Origin: a virus | Virus record (IMG/VR): IMGVR_UViG_3300027833_000021 | Coordinates: 1-64,000 of that record | Length of the DNA stretch: 64,000 nt | Strand: one strand, 5' to 3' | Program-made: the position numbers and the translations under genes | The notes under the pieces: generated by a model | What the model was told of the DNA's origin: nothing | Database searches by the model: none | What the model saw: the letters and a program-made list of their open reading frames with translations, nothing else | Shown: positions 6,970 to 15,957 of the stretch, piece by piece | How the letters are laid out: each line of letters opens with the position of its first letter | Position numbering within the stretch: the first letter of the stretch is position 1

Positions 6970-8427
6970 ATGGCAATAAATTTAAATGACATATCAACAA
7001 AAGTGATGAAACTGATGCAAGGCAGTGGACACGCAATGAAAATGTTCGATGCTAATAGTGGCAAGAGCGTTGCGACACCTGAAGAGGCACGTTTCTTTTA
7101 TGTTAAAGAACCAAATATGATGGTTCATATCGATGGAAACACTAAGGAACTAAAGTTTCATATTGGCGAAGATATTGACATAGATAACGAACAAATACAT
7201 AATATGATGAACCAATTGAAATCTTTAGCAAGAACTAACATGCTAGACTTTGATATTCGTTCATTTGGAAAACATATAGAACCTAAGAATTATGCATATA
7301 AGGTTAAACAAAATAAGGAGAATACCATGAATGACCACGTCAATGAAGGCATGGGCCCGTTGTCTGGGTCGTCACGTACTAGCCGTCAAACATTAGAAAA
7401 TGTAAAACTAATATTAAAACATAGAGCGCCAGTAAACGAAGAATCTCGTGGCTCTCGTTCTCGTAATATCTCAGCAATCTTTGTTGAGACAGGTGAAGGC
7501 GAACGTTTTAAATATCCATTTATTCACTTAAATGGTGCAAGAGCAATGGCAAGACACGTTGCATCTGGTGGCGAAACACATGATATGGTAGGCGAAGCAA
7601 TCATTGAGATGTCTGATAACTTATCAAGGCTAAAAGAATTTATGAATGTTGTAAACAAGCAAGGTCTTGTAAATGAAACCAACCGTGCTGATGTTTGGAA
7701 TGTGAAACGTAGTGTTATGGCTATCAAAGAAAAGATACAAAGAATTCAAGGACCAAAAGGTTATGCGAATTTTGTTGAAGACATGGCTCTTAACGGAACA
7801 AGAATACAAGAAGAAATGTCAGAAGAAATGGTAGATGCATATGTACAAAAGTTTACAAAATCTACATTCGAAGAAAACTTAAAAGATATTTTTCCATTAC
7901 TACATAAAGTAAATGAAGAAGAAATGGAAAATCGTAGAGATAATCAAACTAATAGAGTTATAGAAATTATGACTGCAAAAGTCAAAAAGACTGGCGAAAA
8001 AATAAACACAATTACTTTTGGTGCGCCAAGTTCTGACAATTATGACTACTCAAAAATCAAAAATCAATTTGCTGAACCACGCAATCCAGAAGAAGCGGCT
8101 CAGATTAAGATTAATAAGATTGCGATGACATTTGATGACCTTGCTGACAGAGTTCAAGTAGATACGTTGTTAGACAAGAAAGGCAAAAAGAAAGGTCACG
8201 ATTTAGCGGCAGAGATTTCTTTTTTCTTAACTGATATTGCTAACGAAATTCGTTCAAACCCAAGAGGTATGGACAAAAAAGACATGCAAGTAGCAGGCGC
8301 ATTAATGAAGATGTCAAAAACTTCAGTAGAAACTGTAGAGCCAAAATCAGCAGATACACAAATATCTGAAATGCTTGAAGAAGCATTCTCAAAATTCGAC
8401 CCAGACAGAGTGCTTAAAGAAAGTTAA
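6970..8427 (+). CDS. Large conserved-type phage protein, 485 aa, unknown function
   Basis: Function not recognised, though the central block (TLENVKLILKHRAPVNEE, SRSRNISAIFVETGEGERFKYPF, HLNGARAMARHVASGG) is of a type I recall from marine T4-like phages. The N-terminal 120 residues form a separate small domain ending in a linker (QNKENTMNDHVNEG), where an internal ATG at 7327 with upstream AAGGAG could be an alternative start giving a shorter product. The C-terminal part is helical and charged. Its own late box suggests a virion or assembly role. Followed by an intrinsic terminator at 8467. Confidence 0.75.
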   Translation: MAINLNDISTKVMKLMQGSGHAMKMFDANSGKSVATPEEARFFYVKEPNMMVHIDGNTKELKFHIGEDIDIDNEQIHNMMNQLKSLARTNMLDFDIRSFGKHIEPKNYAYKVKQNKENTMNDHVNEGMGPLSGSSRTSRQTLENVKLILKHRAPVNEESRGSRSRNISAIFVETGEGERFKYPFIHLNGARAMARHVASGGETHDMVGEAIIEMSDNLSRLKEFMNVVNKQGLVNETNRADVWNVKRSVMAIKEKIQRIQGPKGYANFVEDMALNGTRIQEEMSEEMVDAYVQKFTKSTFEENLKDIFPLLHKVNEEEMENRRDNQTNRVIEIMTAKVKKTGEKINTITFGAPSSDNYDYSKIKNQFAEPRNPEEAAQIKINKIAMTFDDLADRVQVDTLLDKKGKKKGHDLAAEISFFLTDIANEIRSNPRGMDKKDMQVAGALMKMSKTSVETVEPKSADTQISEMLEEAFSKFDPDRVLKES

Positions 8428-8435
8428 TTTTCTGC

Positions 8436-8465
8436 TTGACATTCATAGTCTATCTATGCTATAAT
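8436..8465 (+). promoter_or_regulatory. Sigma70-type promoter running straight into a terminator
   Basis: TTGACA (8436-8441), 18-base spacer, TATAAT (8460-8465). A start about seven bases downstream would fall inside the stem of the terminator at 8467-8494, so either the match is fortuitous or it makes only a tiny RNA. Confidence 0.5.
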
Positions 8466-8466
8466 C

Positions 8467-8494
8467 AAAGAGAGTGTTAAAACTCTCTTTTTTT
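8467..8494 (+). terminator. Terminator after the 485-aa gene
   Basis: AAAGAGAGT (8467-8475) pairs with ACTCTCTTT (8482-8490) with loop GTTAAA and a T-run to 8494. Confidence 0.85.
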
Positions 8495-8532
8495 ATGCTT
8501 CCAAAAAACATTCAAAAAGACTGATTTAATGC

Positions 8533-8561
8533 TTGACTTTGGTAAAAAAGATAAGTATAAT
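8533..8561 (+). promoter_or_regulatory. Early-type promoter for gene 32
   Basis: TTGACT (8533-8538), 17-base spacer, TATAAT (8556-8561), about 90 bases before the gp32 start. The leader between is A/T-rich with repeated ACTAATA words and no stable hairpin. Confidence 0.75.
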
Positions 8562-8654
8562 AGTATCATTAGTAGAAATATGTATGGTACATAAAAACTA
8601 ATATAAAACTAATAGTAATAAAACAACTAATAAAGGCTAATATAGGAGAAAATA

Positions 8655-9647
8655 ATGGCTACACTAGCAGAAATCCGTGCGAAATTACTCGCACAAGACA
8701 GCAAAGCATCAGACAATGCATCCTCAAACAGAGGGTCAGATGCAGTATACCCTTTCTGGAATATGGACAATGACAATACAGCAGTATTGCGTTTTCTACC
8801 AGACTCAGACCCAACAAACACATTCTTTTGGAAAGAACGCCAAGTTATCAAACTTCCGTTCCCTGGTGTTAAAGGTGGTGATGAACAGAAACGAGTAATC
8901 GTTCAAGTACCTTGCGTTGAAATGTGGGGCGAGTCTTGCCCAATTCACGCAGAAATACGTCCATGGTTTAAAGACCCAGCAATGGAAGACCTAGGTCGTA
9001 CATATTGGAAAAAGCGTTCATACGTTTTCCAAGGCTTGGTTGTAACTGACCCTATCGGTGGTGAACAACCAGAAAATCCAGTTCGTAGATTTATCATTGG
9101 ACCACAAATCTTCAAGTTATTGAAGGCGGCTCTAATGGATCCAGATATGGATAATCTACCTACGGATTATGAACAAGGTACTGATTTCCGTCTAACAAAG
9201 ACAACTAAAGGTCAGTATGCAGACTATTCAACTTCATCGTGGTCTCGTAAAGAGCGTTCACTAAATGAAGAAGAACGTCAAGCAATCGAAACTCATGGTC
9301 TTTATGACTTGAATGAGTTTATGCCAAAGCGTCCAACAGAGGATGACATGCGAATTATCACAGAGATGTTTGAAGCATCTGTTGATGGTGAATTGTATGA
9401 CCCAACCCGTTGGGGTCAGCACTATAAACCTTATGGGTTAGATGTTCCAGCAGGAACTTCTGCACCAACTCCAACTCCATCTGCTCCAAAAGTAGAAGAA
9501 GTTAAAGCAGTTGCACCAGCAGAAACAACACCTGTTGCTGAAACATCAGCACCGACTCCGGCTCCAGCAACTCAGGTTGAACCTGAAGCACCGAAGTCAG
9601 ATGCGGCAGATATCTTAGCAATGATTCGTAGTAGAAAAACTGACTAA
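8655..9647 (+). CDS. 32: Single-stranded DNA-binding protein gp32
   Basis: The 330-residue product matches gp32: an N-terminal basic segment, then an OB-fold core from residue 30 (FWNMDNDNTAVLRFLPD) to about 260, and a Pro/Ala/Glu-rich acidic tail. C87, C95 and H98 (VPCVEMWGESCPIH) stand where T4 gp32 has its zinc ligands. KRSYVFQGLVVTDP and FIIGPQIFKLL are core strands that contact DNA in the family. It coats ssDNA and organises the replisome; the acidic tail is the usual docking site for partners such as UvsY and the primase-helicase. AGGAG precedes the ATG. It has its own promoter and a strong terminator. Confidence 0.95.
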   Translation: MATLAEIRAKLLAQDSKASDNASSNRGSDAVYPFWNMDNDNTAVLRFLPDSDPTNTFFWKERQVIKLPFPGVKGGDEQKRVIVQVPCVEMWGESCPIHAEIRPWFKDPAMEDLGRTYWKKRSYVFQGLVVTDPIGGEQPENPVRRFIIGPQIFKLLKAALMDPDMDNLPTDYEQGTDFRLTKTTKGQYADYSTSSWSRKERSLNEEERQAIETHGLYDLNEFMPKRPTEDDMRIITEMFEASVDGELYDPTRWGQHYKPYGLDVPAGTSAPTPTPSAPKVEEVKAVAPAETTPVAETSAPTPAPATQVEPEAPKSDAADILAMIRSRKTD

Positions 9648-9659
9648 GAACCAATAATT

Positions 9660-9693
9660 GAGTATGGGGAGTATCGACTCCCCTACTCTTTTT
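9660..9693 (+). terminator. Strong terminator between gene 32 and uvsX
   Basis: GAGTA-T-GGGGAGT pairs with ACTCCCC-TACTC across loop ATCG, a 12-bp stem with one bulge, followed by five T. It would make gp32 largely monocistronic. Confidence 0.85.
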
Positions 9694-9715
9694 ATATCAC
9701 ATAAGGAGAATTTAT

Positions 9716-10786
9716 ATGGCAAGAGCCTTTGATGCGAGTAAATTTCGCAAGAATATAACAAAATCTGTTCCTGGTATGAGTGTTGGTTTTAGAGACCCAG
9801 ACACTTGGGTATCAACAGGTAATTATACATTAAACAAACTTATCAGTAATGACTTTCATAAGGGTGTCCCACTAGGTAAGGTAACAGTCTTTGCAGGTGA
9901 AAGTGGTGCAGGTAAATCTTTTATTGCCGCTGGTAACATTGTTAGAAATGCACAAGAACAAGGAATTTTTGTAGTCTTAATCGATAGTGAAAATGCACTA
10001 GATGAAAGTTGGCTACATGCACTTGATGTAGATACTACACCAGAAAAACTATTAAAATTAAACGTAGCAATGATTGATGATGTTGCTAAAATTATTTCAG
10101 ACTTTATGAAAGGTTATAAAGAAGACCATGCAGATAAGCCAGACGAAGAACGTCCTAAAGTCTTATTTGTTATTGATAGTCTTGGAATGATGATGACCCC
10201 AACCGATGTTGACCAGTTCAATCGTGGTGACATGAAAGGTGACATGGGTCGTAAACCAAAAGCCCTAGCGGCACTAGTAAGAAATAGTGTGAATATGTTT
10301 GGTGATTACAATGTAGGACTAGTTGCTACAAATCACACATATGCATCACAAGATATGTTTGACCCAGATGATAAAATCTCAGGTGGTCAAGGCTTTATCT
10401 ATGCTAGTTCTATCGTTGTCGCAATGCGTAAACTTAAACTAAAAGTAGATGCAGATGGCAACAAAACTTCACAAGTACACGGTATTCGTGCGGCTTGTAA
10501 AGTGATGAAGACAAGATATTCAAAACCATTTGAAAGTGTGCAAGTTGAGATTCCATATGAAACTGGTATGAGTCCCTACAGTGGTCTTGTTGAGTTTTTC
10601 GAAGCAAAGGGTTTACTTATTAAACAAGGAAATCGTTTGAAGTATGTAACAAAAGCAGGTGAAGAAATGATTGAGTTCCGTAAGAACTGGTCAGATGAAA
10701 AACTTGACATTGTTATGAACGACTGGAATAATGAAGACATAGTAGATGTGCCTGAGTTGGAAAACGTTGAGTCAGAAGAAGCATAA
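9716..10786 (+). CDS. uvsX: UvsX RecA-like recombinase
   Basis: The 356-residue product is of the RecA/UvsX family. Walker A is GESGAGKS (61-68), with a catalytic glutamate in LIDSENALDESW and Walker B in KVLFVIDSLGMM. The L1/L2 region follows with VATNHTYASQDMFDPDDKISGGQG. It forms filaments on gp32-coated ssDNA and catalyses strand exchange for recombination-dependent replication. Length is close to T4 UvsX (391). AAGGAGA lies before the ATG. No clear promoter separates it from gp32, so expression may rely on read-through or a promoter not recognised. The UvsY-like mediator lies two genes downstream. Confidence 0.95.
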   Translation: MARAFDASKFRKNITKSVPGMSVGFRDPDTWVSTGNYTLNKLISNDFHKGVPLGKVTVFAGESGAGKSFIAAGNIVRNAQEQGIFVVLIDSENALDESWLHALDVDTTPEKLLKLNVAMIDDVAKIISDFMKGYKEDHADKPDEERPKVLFVIDSLGMMMTPTDVDQFNRGDMKGDMGRKPKALAALVRNSVNMFGDYNVGLVATNHTYASQDMFDPDDKISGGQGFIYASSIVVAMRKLKLKVDADGNKTSQVHGIRAACKVMKTRYSKPFESVQVEIPYETGMSPYSGLVEFFEAKGLLIKQGNRLKYVTKAGEEMIEFRKNWSDEKLDIVMNDWNNEDIVDVPELENVESEEA

Positions 10787-10791
10787 AAATC

Positions 10792-10817
10792 AAGCAATCT
10801 GTATAAATAGATTGCTT
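10792..10817 (+). repeat. Hairpin enclosing a TATAAATAG late-type box
   Basis: AAGCAATCT (10792-10800) and AGATTGCTT (10809-10817) form a perfect 9-bp inverted repeat. TATAAATAG (10802-10810) lies in and next to the loop. No T-run follows, so it is not a typical terminator. Confidence 0.5.
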
Positions 10818-10849
10818 ACATCAACAAGACAAAACTAAGAGGAGCCAAC

Positions 10850-11086
10850 TTGGAATCAGAATCACTATACGAATTGTGGGAAACTTTAGTGAACTACATA
10901 CCTGGCAAAGATAAAATAGAAGCCGGCGAAATGTTCATAAAACAATGCGATGATTTAGGAATGAGCAGTGGAGACATAGAGATACTTATCGATGGTAACC
11001 CAATTCTTTTGGTTTCTTTAGATAGGTATTTTGAAGATGAAGAAGACGAAGATGATGAAGAGGACGAAAATGATGATTGGTACTGA
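10850..11086 (+). CDS. Small acidic protein, 78 aa, TTG start
   Basis: Unrecognised. The only start with a ribosome site is TTG at 10850, seven bases after AGAGGAG. The product has an N-terminal helical region and an extremely acidic tail (EDEEDEDDEEDENDDWY). Such a tail resembles the C-terminus of ssDNA-binding proteins, so a role within the recombination group is possible but is inference. Its TGA overlaps the ATG of the next gene, so the two are coupled. Confidence 0.65.
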   Translation: MESESLYELWETLVNYIPGKDKIEAGEMFIKQCDDLGMSSGDIEILIDGNPILLVSLDRYFEDEEDEDDEEDENDDWY

Positions 11087-11550
11087 TGAACTGGTATAGC
11101 AAAATAGTAAAAGATTGGAGTGAAATTCCAAACTGCATTCAATTCTTTGATAACGAGTTGAAAGATGCAAGAAAAGAAGTGAAGATAAATGGCAACATTG
11201 AGAAAAATGCTACTTATCTTCCTGCTTATGTTGAATTGCGTTTTGGTCAATTACAAGAGATAGAAGCCATACTAGAGCATCTAAACATACAGTTGCGTAA
11301 AAAAAGAAGTGAATATTTGCGTAAGTATTTAGAGAACTACAATAAGGTATTAAGTAGTAGAGATGCTGAAAAATATGCAGATGGAGAAGATGAAATTGTT
11401 GCGATTGGTGAATTAATAAACCAAGTTGCACTTATTAGAAATCAATATCTCGGAATAACAAAGGGGTTTGAAATTAAACACTTTCAACTGTCTAACATAA
11501 TTAAGTTACGTGTTGCAGGCATGGAAGATTCAGAGATAACAACATATTAG
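11086..11550 (+). CDS. uvsY: UvsY-like recombination mediator
   Basis: 154 aa from ATG 11086, which overlaps the upstream stop (TGATG). The protein is almost wholly helical. Its C-terminal stretch GFEIKHFQLSNIIKLRVAG resembles the RGFAIKHIQDMRAFEAG end of T4 UvsY, and the centre (RKKRSEYLRKYLENY) resembles the KARLDYYSGRG region. UvsY loads UvsX onto gp32-covered ssDNA, and this gene lies two genes after uvsX. Identification rests on these short similarities and the context. A longer N-terminus (NWYSKIVKDW) is not in T4 UvsY. Confidence 0.6.
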   Translation: MNWYSKIVKDWSEIPNCIQFFDNELKDARKEVKINGNIEKNATYLPAYVELRFGQLQEIEAILEHLNIQLRKKRSEYLRKYLENYNKVLSSRDAEKYADGEDEIVAIGELINQVALIRNQYLGITKGFEIKHFQLSNIIKLRVAGMEDSEITTY

Positions 11551-11563
11551 GGTAGAGGAAATA

Positions 11564-13858
11564 ATGACCGGGATTCATATAGTTAAACGAAATGGGGACA
11601 AAGAGGAACTAGATTTAGAGAAAATGCACAAGGTCGTTTTCGAAGCATGTAATGATATTAATAATGTATCAGCGAGTGAAGTTGAATTAAAATCACACAT
11701 TCAATTTTACAGTGGTATGACAAGTAGTGAAATACAAGAAACATTAATCAAGGCAGCCGCTGAACTAATAACAGAAGATACTCCAAATTATCAATGGGTG
11801 GCAGGCAATCTAATCAATTATCATATTAGAAAAGAAGTATATAACGACTTTCAACCTTGTCATATTATTGAATTAGTTAATACAAATACTAAATCTGGGT
11901 TTTATGATAAGGCGTTACTAAAAGATTATTCTGTAGAAGAATGGGATAAGATTAACGGCTTTATTAAACATGACAGAGATTTTGATATATCTTATGTAGG
12001 CATGGAACAATTCCGTGGCAAATATCTAGTACAAAATCGTGTAACTAAAGAAGTATTCGAAACACCACAAATGGCATACATGCTAATTTCAGCAACATTG
12101 TTTAGTAACTATCCAAAAGAAGAACGACTAAAGTATGTAAAAGATTACTATGATGCGATTAGTACGTTTGATATCTCATTACCAACTCCTGTTATGGCTG
12201 GTGTTCGTACACCACAAAGACAATTCAGTAGTTGTGTATTAATTGAAACAGATGATAGTTTAGACAGTATTAATGCAACATCCAGTTCAATTGTTAAGTA
12301 TGTCTCTCAGAAAGCAGGAATTGGGGTTGGTGCGGGTAGTATCCGTGCAATAAACTCACCTATTCGTAATGGCGATGCAAGTCATACTGGCGTTATTCCA
12401 TTCTATAAGATGTTTCAAGCGGCAGTTAAATCATGTTCACAGGGCGGTGTCCGCGGCGGTGCCGCAACATTATACTATCCTGTGTGGCATTATGAAGTTG
12501 AAGATTTACTTGTTTTAAAGAATAACAAAGGCACAGAAGACAATCGTGTTCGTCATATGGACTATGGTGTTCAGTTCAATAAACTGATGTATGAACGTCT
12601 AATGACTGGTGGTAACATCACATTGTTCAGTCCACAAGATGTCCCAGGACTATACGAAGCATTCTTTAATGACCAAGATAAGTTCCGTGAACTTTATGAA
12701 ACAGCAGAACGTAAAACATCTATTCGTAAGAAAACAGTTCCAGCAATTGAGTTATTTTCATCGTTTATGAATGAACGTAAGAATACAGGTCGTATCTATT
12801 TGATGAATGTTGACCACGCAAATGACCATAGTTCTTTTGATACAAAAGTGGCACCAATCAAACAATCAAATCTATGTTGTGAGATTACTCTTCCAACTAA
12901 GCCATTGAGTAGTGTGATGGACGAAGAAGGTGAAATTGCTCTCTGTACACTTAGTGCTATCAATTGGGGTAATATTAAATCACCAGAAGATTTTGAAAAG
13001 CCTTGTGAGTTGGCAGTAAGAGGACTTGATGCTCTATTGAGTTACCAAGATTATCCACTCATTGCGGCCGAGTTAGCAACAGATAACAGAAGACCTTTGG
13101 GCGTAGGCATTATTAATTTTGCGTATTGGTTGGCTAAGAACGATACGAATTATACTGACCCTAACTTAGAGTTGGTTGATGAATGGGCAGAAGCCTGGAG
13201 TTATTATCTAATCAAAGCCTCAAATAATTTGGCAAAAGAAATTGGAGCATGTCCAAAATCTGATGAAACAAAGTATGGACATGGTGTAGTACCAATTGAT
13301 ACTCGTAAAATAGAGATTGATGAACTAGTTAAACACACAGAAAGAATGGATTGGAAATCTCTTAGAAAAGATTTAAAAGAACACGGAGTAAGAAATTCAA
13401 CTCTAATGGCACTTATGCCTGCAGAAACATCAGCACAGATTTCAAACTCAACGAATGGTATTGAACCACCAAGAAGTTATGTATCTATCAAACAATCTAA
13501 ACATGGTGTATTGAAACAAGTTGTTCCTGGAATTCACAAATTGAAGAACAAGTATGAACTCTTATGGGACCAAAAATCACCAGAGGGTTACTTAAAGATT
13601 ATGGCAGTATTACAAAAGTATATTGACCAAGGCATATCAGTGAACACAAGTTATAATCCTGTGCATTATGAAGATGAAAAGATTCCAATGTCAGAAATGT
13701 TACAACATCTGATTATGTTTTATAAGTATGGTGGTAAACAGTTGTATTACTTTAATACATTTGATGGTCAAGGAGAAGTAGATATCAATGCTCTTAATGA
13801 TGAACCATTAGAACCAGGATTAATAGATGATGAAGATTGTGAAGGCTGTACTATATAA
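11564..13858 (+). CDS. nrdA: Ribonucleotide reductase class Ia alpha subunit NrdA
   Basis: 764 aa, the usual length for NrdA. It has an N-terminal ATP cone (VKRNGDKEELDLEKMHKVV), the active-site cysteine in QFSSCVLIETDD, the SNLCCEITLP segment equivalent to the N/C/E site of E. coli NrdA, and the second redox cysteine in LCTLSAINWGN. The C-terminus ends in the swinging-arm cysteines CEGC. It reduces NDPs to dNDPs with NrdB. AGAGGAA lies before the ATG. It is followed by a coupled 202-aa gene and then nrdB. Confidence 0.96.
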   Translation: MTGIHIVKRNGDKEELDLEKMHKVVFEACNDINNVSASEVELKSHIQFYSGMTSSEIQETLIKAAAELITEDTPNYQWVAGNLINYHIRKEVYNDFQPCHIIELVNTNTKSGFYDKALLKDYSVEEWDKINGFIKHDRDFDISYVGMEQFRGKYLVQNRVTKEVFETPQMAYMLISATLFSNYPKEERLKYVKDYYDAISTFDISLPTPVMAGVRTPQRQFSSCVLIETDDSLDSINATSSSIVKYVSQKAGIGVGAGSIRAINSPIRNGDASHTGVIPFYKMFQAAVKSCSQGGVRGGAATLYYPVWHYEVEDLLVLKNNKGTEDNRVRHMDYGVQFNKLMYERLMTGGNITLFSPQDVPGLYEAFFNDQDKFRELYETAERKTSIRKKTVPAIELFSSFMNERKNTGRIYLMNVDHANDHSSFDTKVAPIKQSNLCCEITLPTKPLSSVMDEEGEIALCTLSAINWGNIKSPEDFEKPCELAVRGLDALLSYQDYPLIAAELATDNRRPLGVGIINFAYWLAKNDTNYTDPNLELVDEWAEAWSYYLIKASNNLAKEIGACPKSDETKYGHGVVPIDTRKIEIDELVKHTERMDWKSLRKDLKEHGVRNSTLMALMPAETSAQISNSTNGIEPPRSYVSIKQSKHGVLKQVVPGIHKLKNKYELLWDQKSPEGYLKIMAVLQKYIDQGISVNTSYNPVHYEDEKIPMSEMLQHLIMFYKYGGKQLYYFNTFDGQGEVDINALNDEPLEPGLIDDEDCEGCTI

Positions 13859-14466
13859 TGGAATTGGATGGAGCCAGTATTTGGGATTATAAAGATGAAA
13901 AGGGCTTATGTGTTAGACCACTATCGCCAATCAGTACAGAATTAGGATATTTTAATCATTGTATGGAACATCCACAGGTAAAATCAAATAAAATAGTAGA
14001 AGATGAATTTTTTTCTGGTAGAGGTAGATTTTATAACTATGACATTAAACTTGATATGCATATAGGCATTGACAAGTATAAAAGATTTATAACAGAATTT
14101 TTAAGAAGAGGCGAAACAACTGATTGTTTAATCCACTTTTCAAATTCAATGTGGGACATTACACGTGATAAACAATTAGTATCACTATATGACTTACCAC
14201 ATTTGTTAGAATTTATAGAAATAACTACTTCTATTCCGCAACCTGTATATGTTGATTTGGATGATAAAAGATTTGCACCTACCACAAAAAGAGAATTAAT
14301 TGAAGTAACTAATTTGTGTAGACTATTTGGAGATATGCCAAATGTACATAAATTTGCAATGAGTGAAACAATATTTACAAGACATATATGGGGTATTAAA
14401 CCTACAGATAAATTACTAGTATTGAGTGAACTTAACTACAAAGAACTACTCGTAAACGAAGAATAA
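13858..14466 (+). CDS. Unknown protein between nrdA and nrdB, 202 aa
   Basis: Not recognised. It starts on the last base of the nrdA stop (TAATG), so it is translationally coupled to nrdA. It looks like a compact globular alpha/beta protein (CLIHFSNSMWDI, QPVYVDLDDKRF, DKLLVLSELNYKELL) without membrane or metal motifs. Base use is more A/T-rich than in nrdA. Its place inside the reductase operon suggests a link with nucleotide metabolism, but it may be a mobile insertion. No function is assigned. Confidence 0.75.
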   Translation: MELDGASIWDYKDEKGLCVRPLSPISTELGYFNHCMEHPQVKSNKIVEDEFFSGRGRFYNYDIKLDMHIGIDKYKRFITEFLRRGETTDCLIHFSNSMWDITRDKQLVSLYDLPHLLEFIEITTSIPQPVYVDLDDKRFAPTTKRELIEVTNLCRLFGDMPNVHKFAMSETIFTRHIWGIKPTDKLLVLSELNYKELLVNEE

Positions 14467-14480
14467 AATATGATGCATAA

Positions 14481-14489
14481 GATAAATAT
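14481..14489 (+). promoter_or_regulatory. Late-like box GATAAATAT before nrdB
   Basis: Near match to the late nonamer, 33 bases before the nrdB start. Late expression of nrdB would be unusual, so this may be chance. Confidence 0.3.
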
Positions 14490-14522
14490 AAAACCTACAA
14501 GAGAAAATTAAGAGAGAGAACT

Positions 14523-15653
14523 ATGAGTGTATTTAATTCAAATAATAAAGCGGACCACACAAAAGCGAAAGCATTTTTGGACCCGTCTGGTGGAGTAACA
14601 ATTCAGCGTTACGACATGTTGAAGTATAAACAATTTGATAAACTAACTGATAAGCAGTTAGGTTTCTTTTGGCGACCTGAAGAAGTTGATGTATTGAAAG
14701 ATGCAAATGACTTTAAACTTCTGACTGAAAATGAGAAACATATCTTTACAAGTAATCTTAAAAGACAAATCATATTAGACAGTGTACAAGGACGTGCGCC
14801 AGTAGAAGCATTTGGACCACTAGTATCTATTCCAGAACTAGAAGCATGGATTCAGACATGGACATTCAGTGAAACAATTCACTCACGTTCATATACTCAT
14901 ATCATTCGTAATGTGTATGCAAATCCTAGTCAAGTGTTTGATGAAATGATGGATATCGATGAGATTACAGATTGTGCTGATGCTATTAGTACTAACTATG
15001 ATGAACTTATTGACCTGTCATTGAAGTATCAATTATTAGGTGAAGGCAAACATACAGTCAATGGCAAGAAAGTTGAAGTAGACCTATACGAACTTAAGAA
15101 AGCATTATACAAAACACTAATGAGTGTTAACATCTTAGAAGGTGTTCGTTTCTATGTATCATTTGCATGTTCATGGGCATTCGCAGAACTTAAAAAGATG
15201 GAAGGTAATGCTAAGATTATTAAACTAATTGCACGTGATGAAAACTTACACTTAGCATCTACACAATCACTTCTTAAGATTTTACCAAAAGATGACCCAG
15301 ACTATATTAAGATTGCTAAAGAAACAGAAGAAGAGTGTATTCAAATGTTTGTTGATGCAGTTGACCAAGAAAAAGCATGGGCTGAATATTTGTTCAAAGA
15401 TGGTTCTATGATTGGTCTTAATTCACAATTACTAAATGATTATATTGAGTGGATTTGTTGTAAGCGTATGATTGCTGTTAATCTAAAATGTCCATATGCA
15501 GTGTCACAAGCAAACCCATTGCCATGGACACAAAAATGGATTGCTGGTGCAGATGTTCAAGTAGCGCCACAAGAAACAGAAATCACTTCTTATGTTCAAG
15601 GTGGAGTTAAACAGGATGTAGATACTAATACGTTTGGTGGCATGTCTTTATGA
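14523..15653 (+). CDS. nrdB: Ribonucleotide reductase class Ia beta subunit NrdB
   Basis: 376 aa. The diiron ligands and radical tyrosine can be read: D86, E117, H120 and Y124 (SETIHSRSYTH), E in ILEGVRFYVSF, then E and H in IARDENLHLAS. It carries the stable tyrosyl radical for NrdA. GAGAGAG lies before the ATG. Its TGA overlaps the next ATG (ATGA). Residues for radical generation are complete, so the enzyme should be active. Confidence 0.96.
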   Translation: MSVFNSNNKADHTKAKAFLDPSGGVTIQRYDMLKYKQFDKLTDKQLGFFWRPEEVDVLKDANDFKLLTENEKHIFTSNLKRQIILDSVQGRAPVEAFGPLVSIPELEAWIQTWTFSETIHSRSYTHIIRNVYANPSQVFDEMMDIDEITDCADAISTNYDELIDLSLKYQLLGEGKHTVNGKKVEVDLYELKKALYKTLMSVNILEGVRFYVSFACSWAFAELKKMEGNAKIIKLIARDENLHLASTQSLLKILPKDDPDYIKIAKETEEECIQMFVDAVDQEKAWAEYLFKDGSMIGLNSQLLNDYIEWICCKRMIAVNLKCPYAVSQANPLPWTQKWIAGADVQVAPQETEITSYVQGGVKQDVDTNTFGGMSL

Positions 15654-15913
15654 TTGAATTAGATACAATTGGTACAGTAGATTATGAAGTAAAAGATTTT
15701 GTTGCATTGACACCACACAACGATGCTCATTTCTGTCTAGTTCCTAGGAAGCCAGACCAACAGATAATTCTAAAGTTACAAAAGATTATGATGGACATTG
15801 GCAATGCAAATATTGAAAACGGTATCTGTGAAAAATATCATACTGTAATGAAATTTGTCAATGAACACCCTATTGTAGAAATACATATGAAAAAAGTTGA
15901 CAAGATACCATAA
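15650..15913 (+). CDS. Small protein coupled to nrdB, 87 aa
   Basis: Unrecognised. Starts in an ATGA overlap with nrdB. It has beta strands at both ends (VDYEVKDFVALTPHNDAHFCLV and HPIVEIHMKKVD) around a helix (QIILKLQKIMMDIGNA). It is not a glutaredoxin or thioredoxin: there is no CxxC. A promoter for the next gene lies within its last codons. Confidence 0.65.
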   Translation: MIELDTIGTVDYEVKDFVALTPHNDAHFCLVPRKPDQQIILKLQKIMMDIGNANIENGICEKYHTVMKFVNEHPIVEIHMKKVDKIP

Positions 15914-15925
15914 AGGTGCTATACT
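15897..15925 (+). promoter_or_regulatory. Early-type promoter inside the end of the nrdB-coupled gene
   Basis: TTGACA (15897-15902), 17-base spacer, TATACT (15920-15925). It would drive the 53-aa gene and the cytidylyltransferase-cupin gene. Confidence 0.65.
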
Positions 15926-15957
15926 AGAAATATATCAACAACTAAAGGAGTCTACCA

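Noticed and set aside
11077-11085. TTG start upstream of the uvsY-like ATG
   Set aside because: ATG 11086 overlaps the previous stop in the TGATG form common in this genome, and the TTG would add three residues without a better ribosome site.
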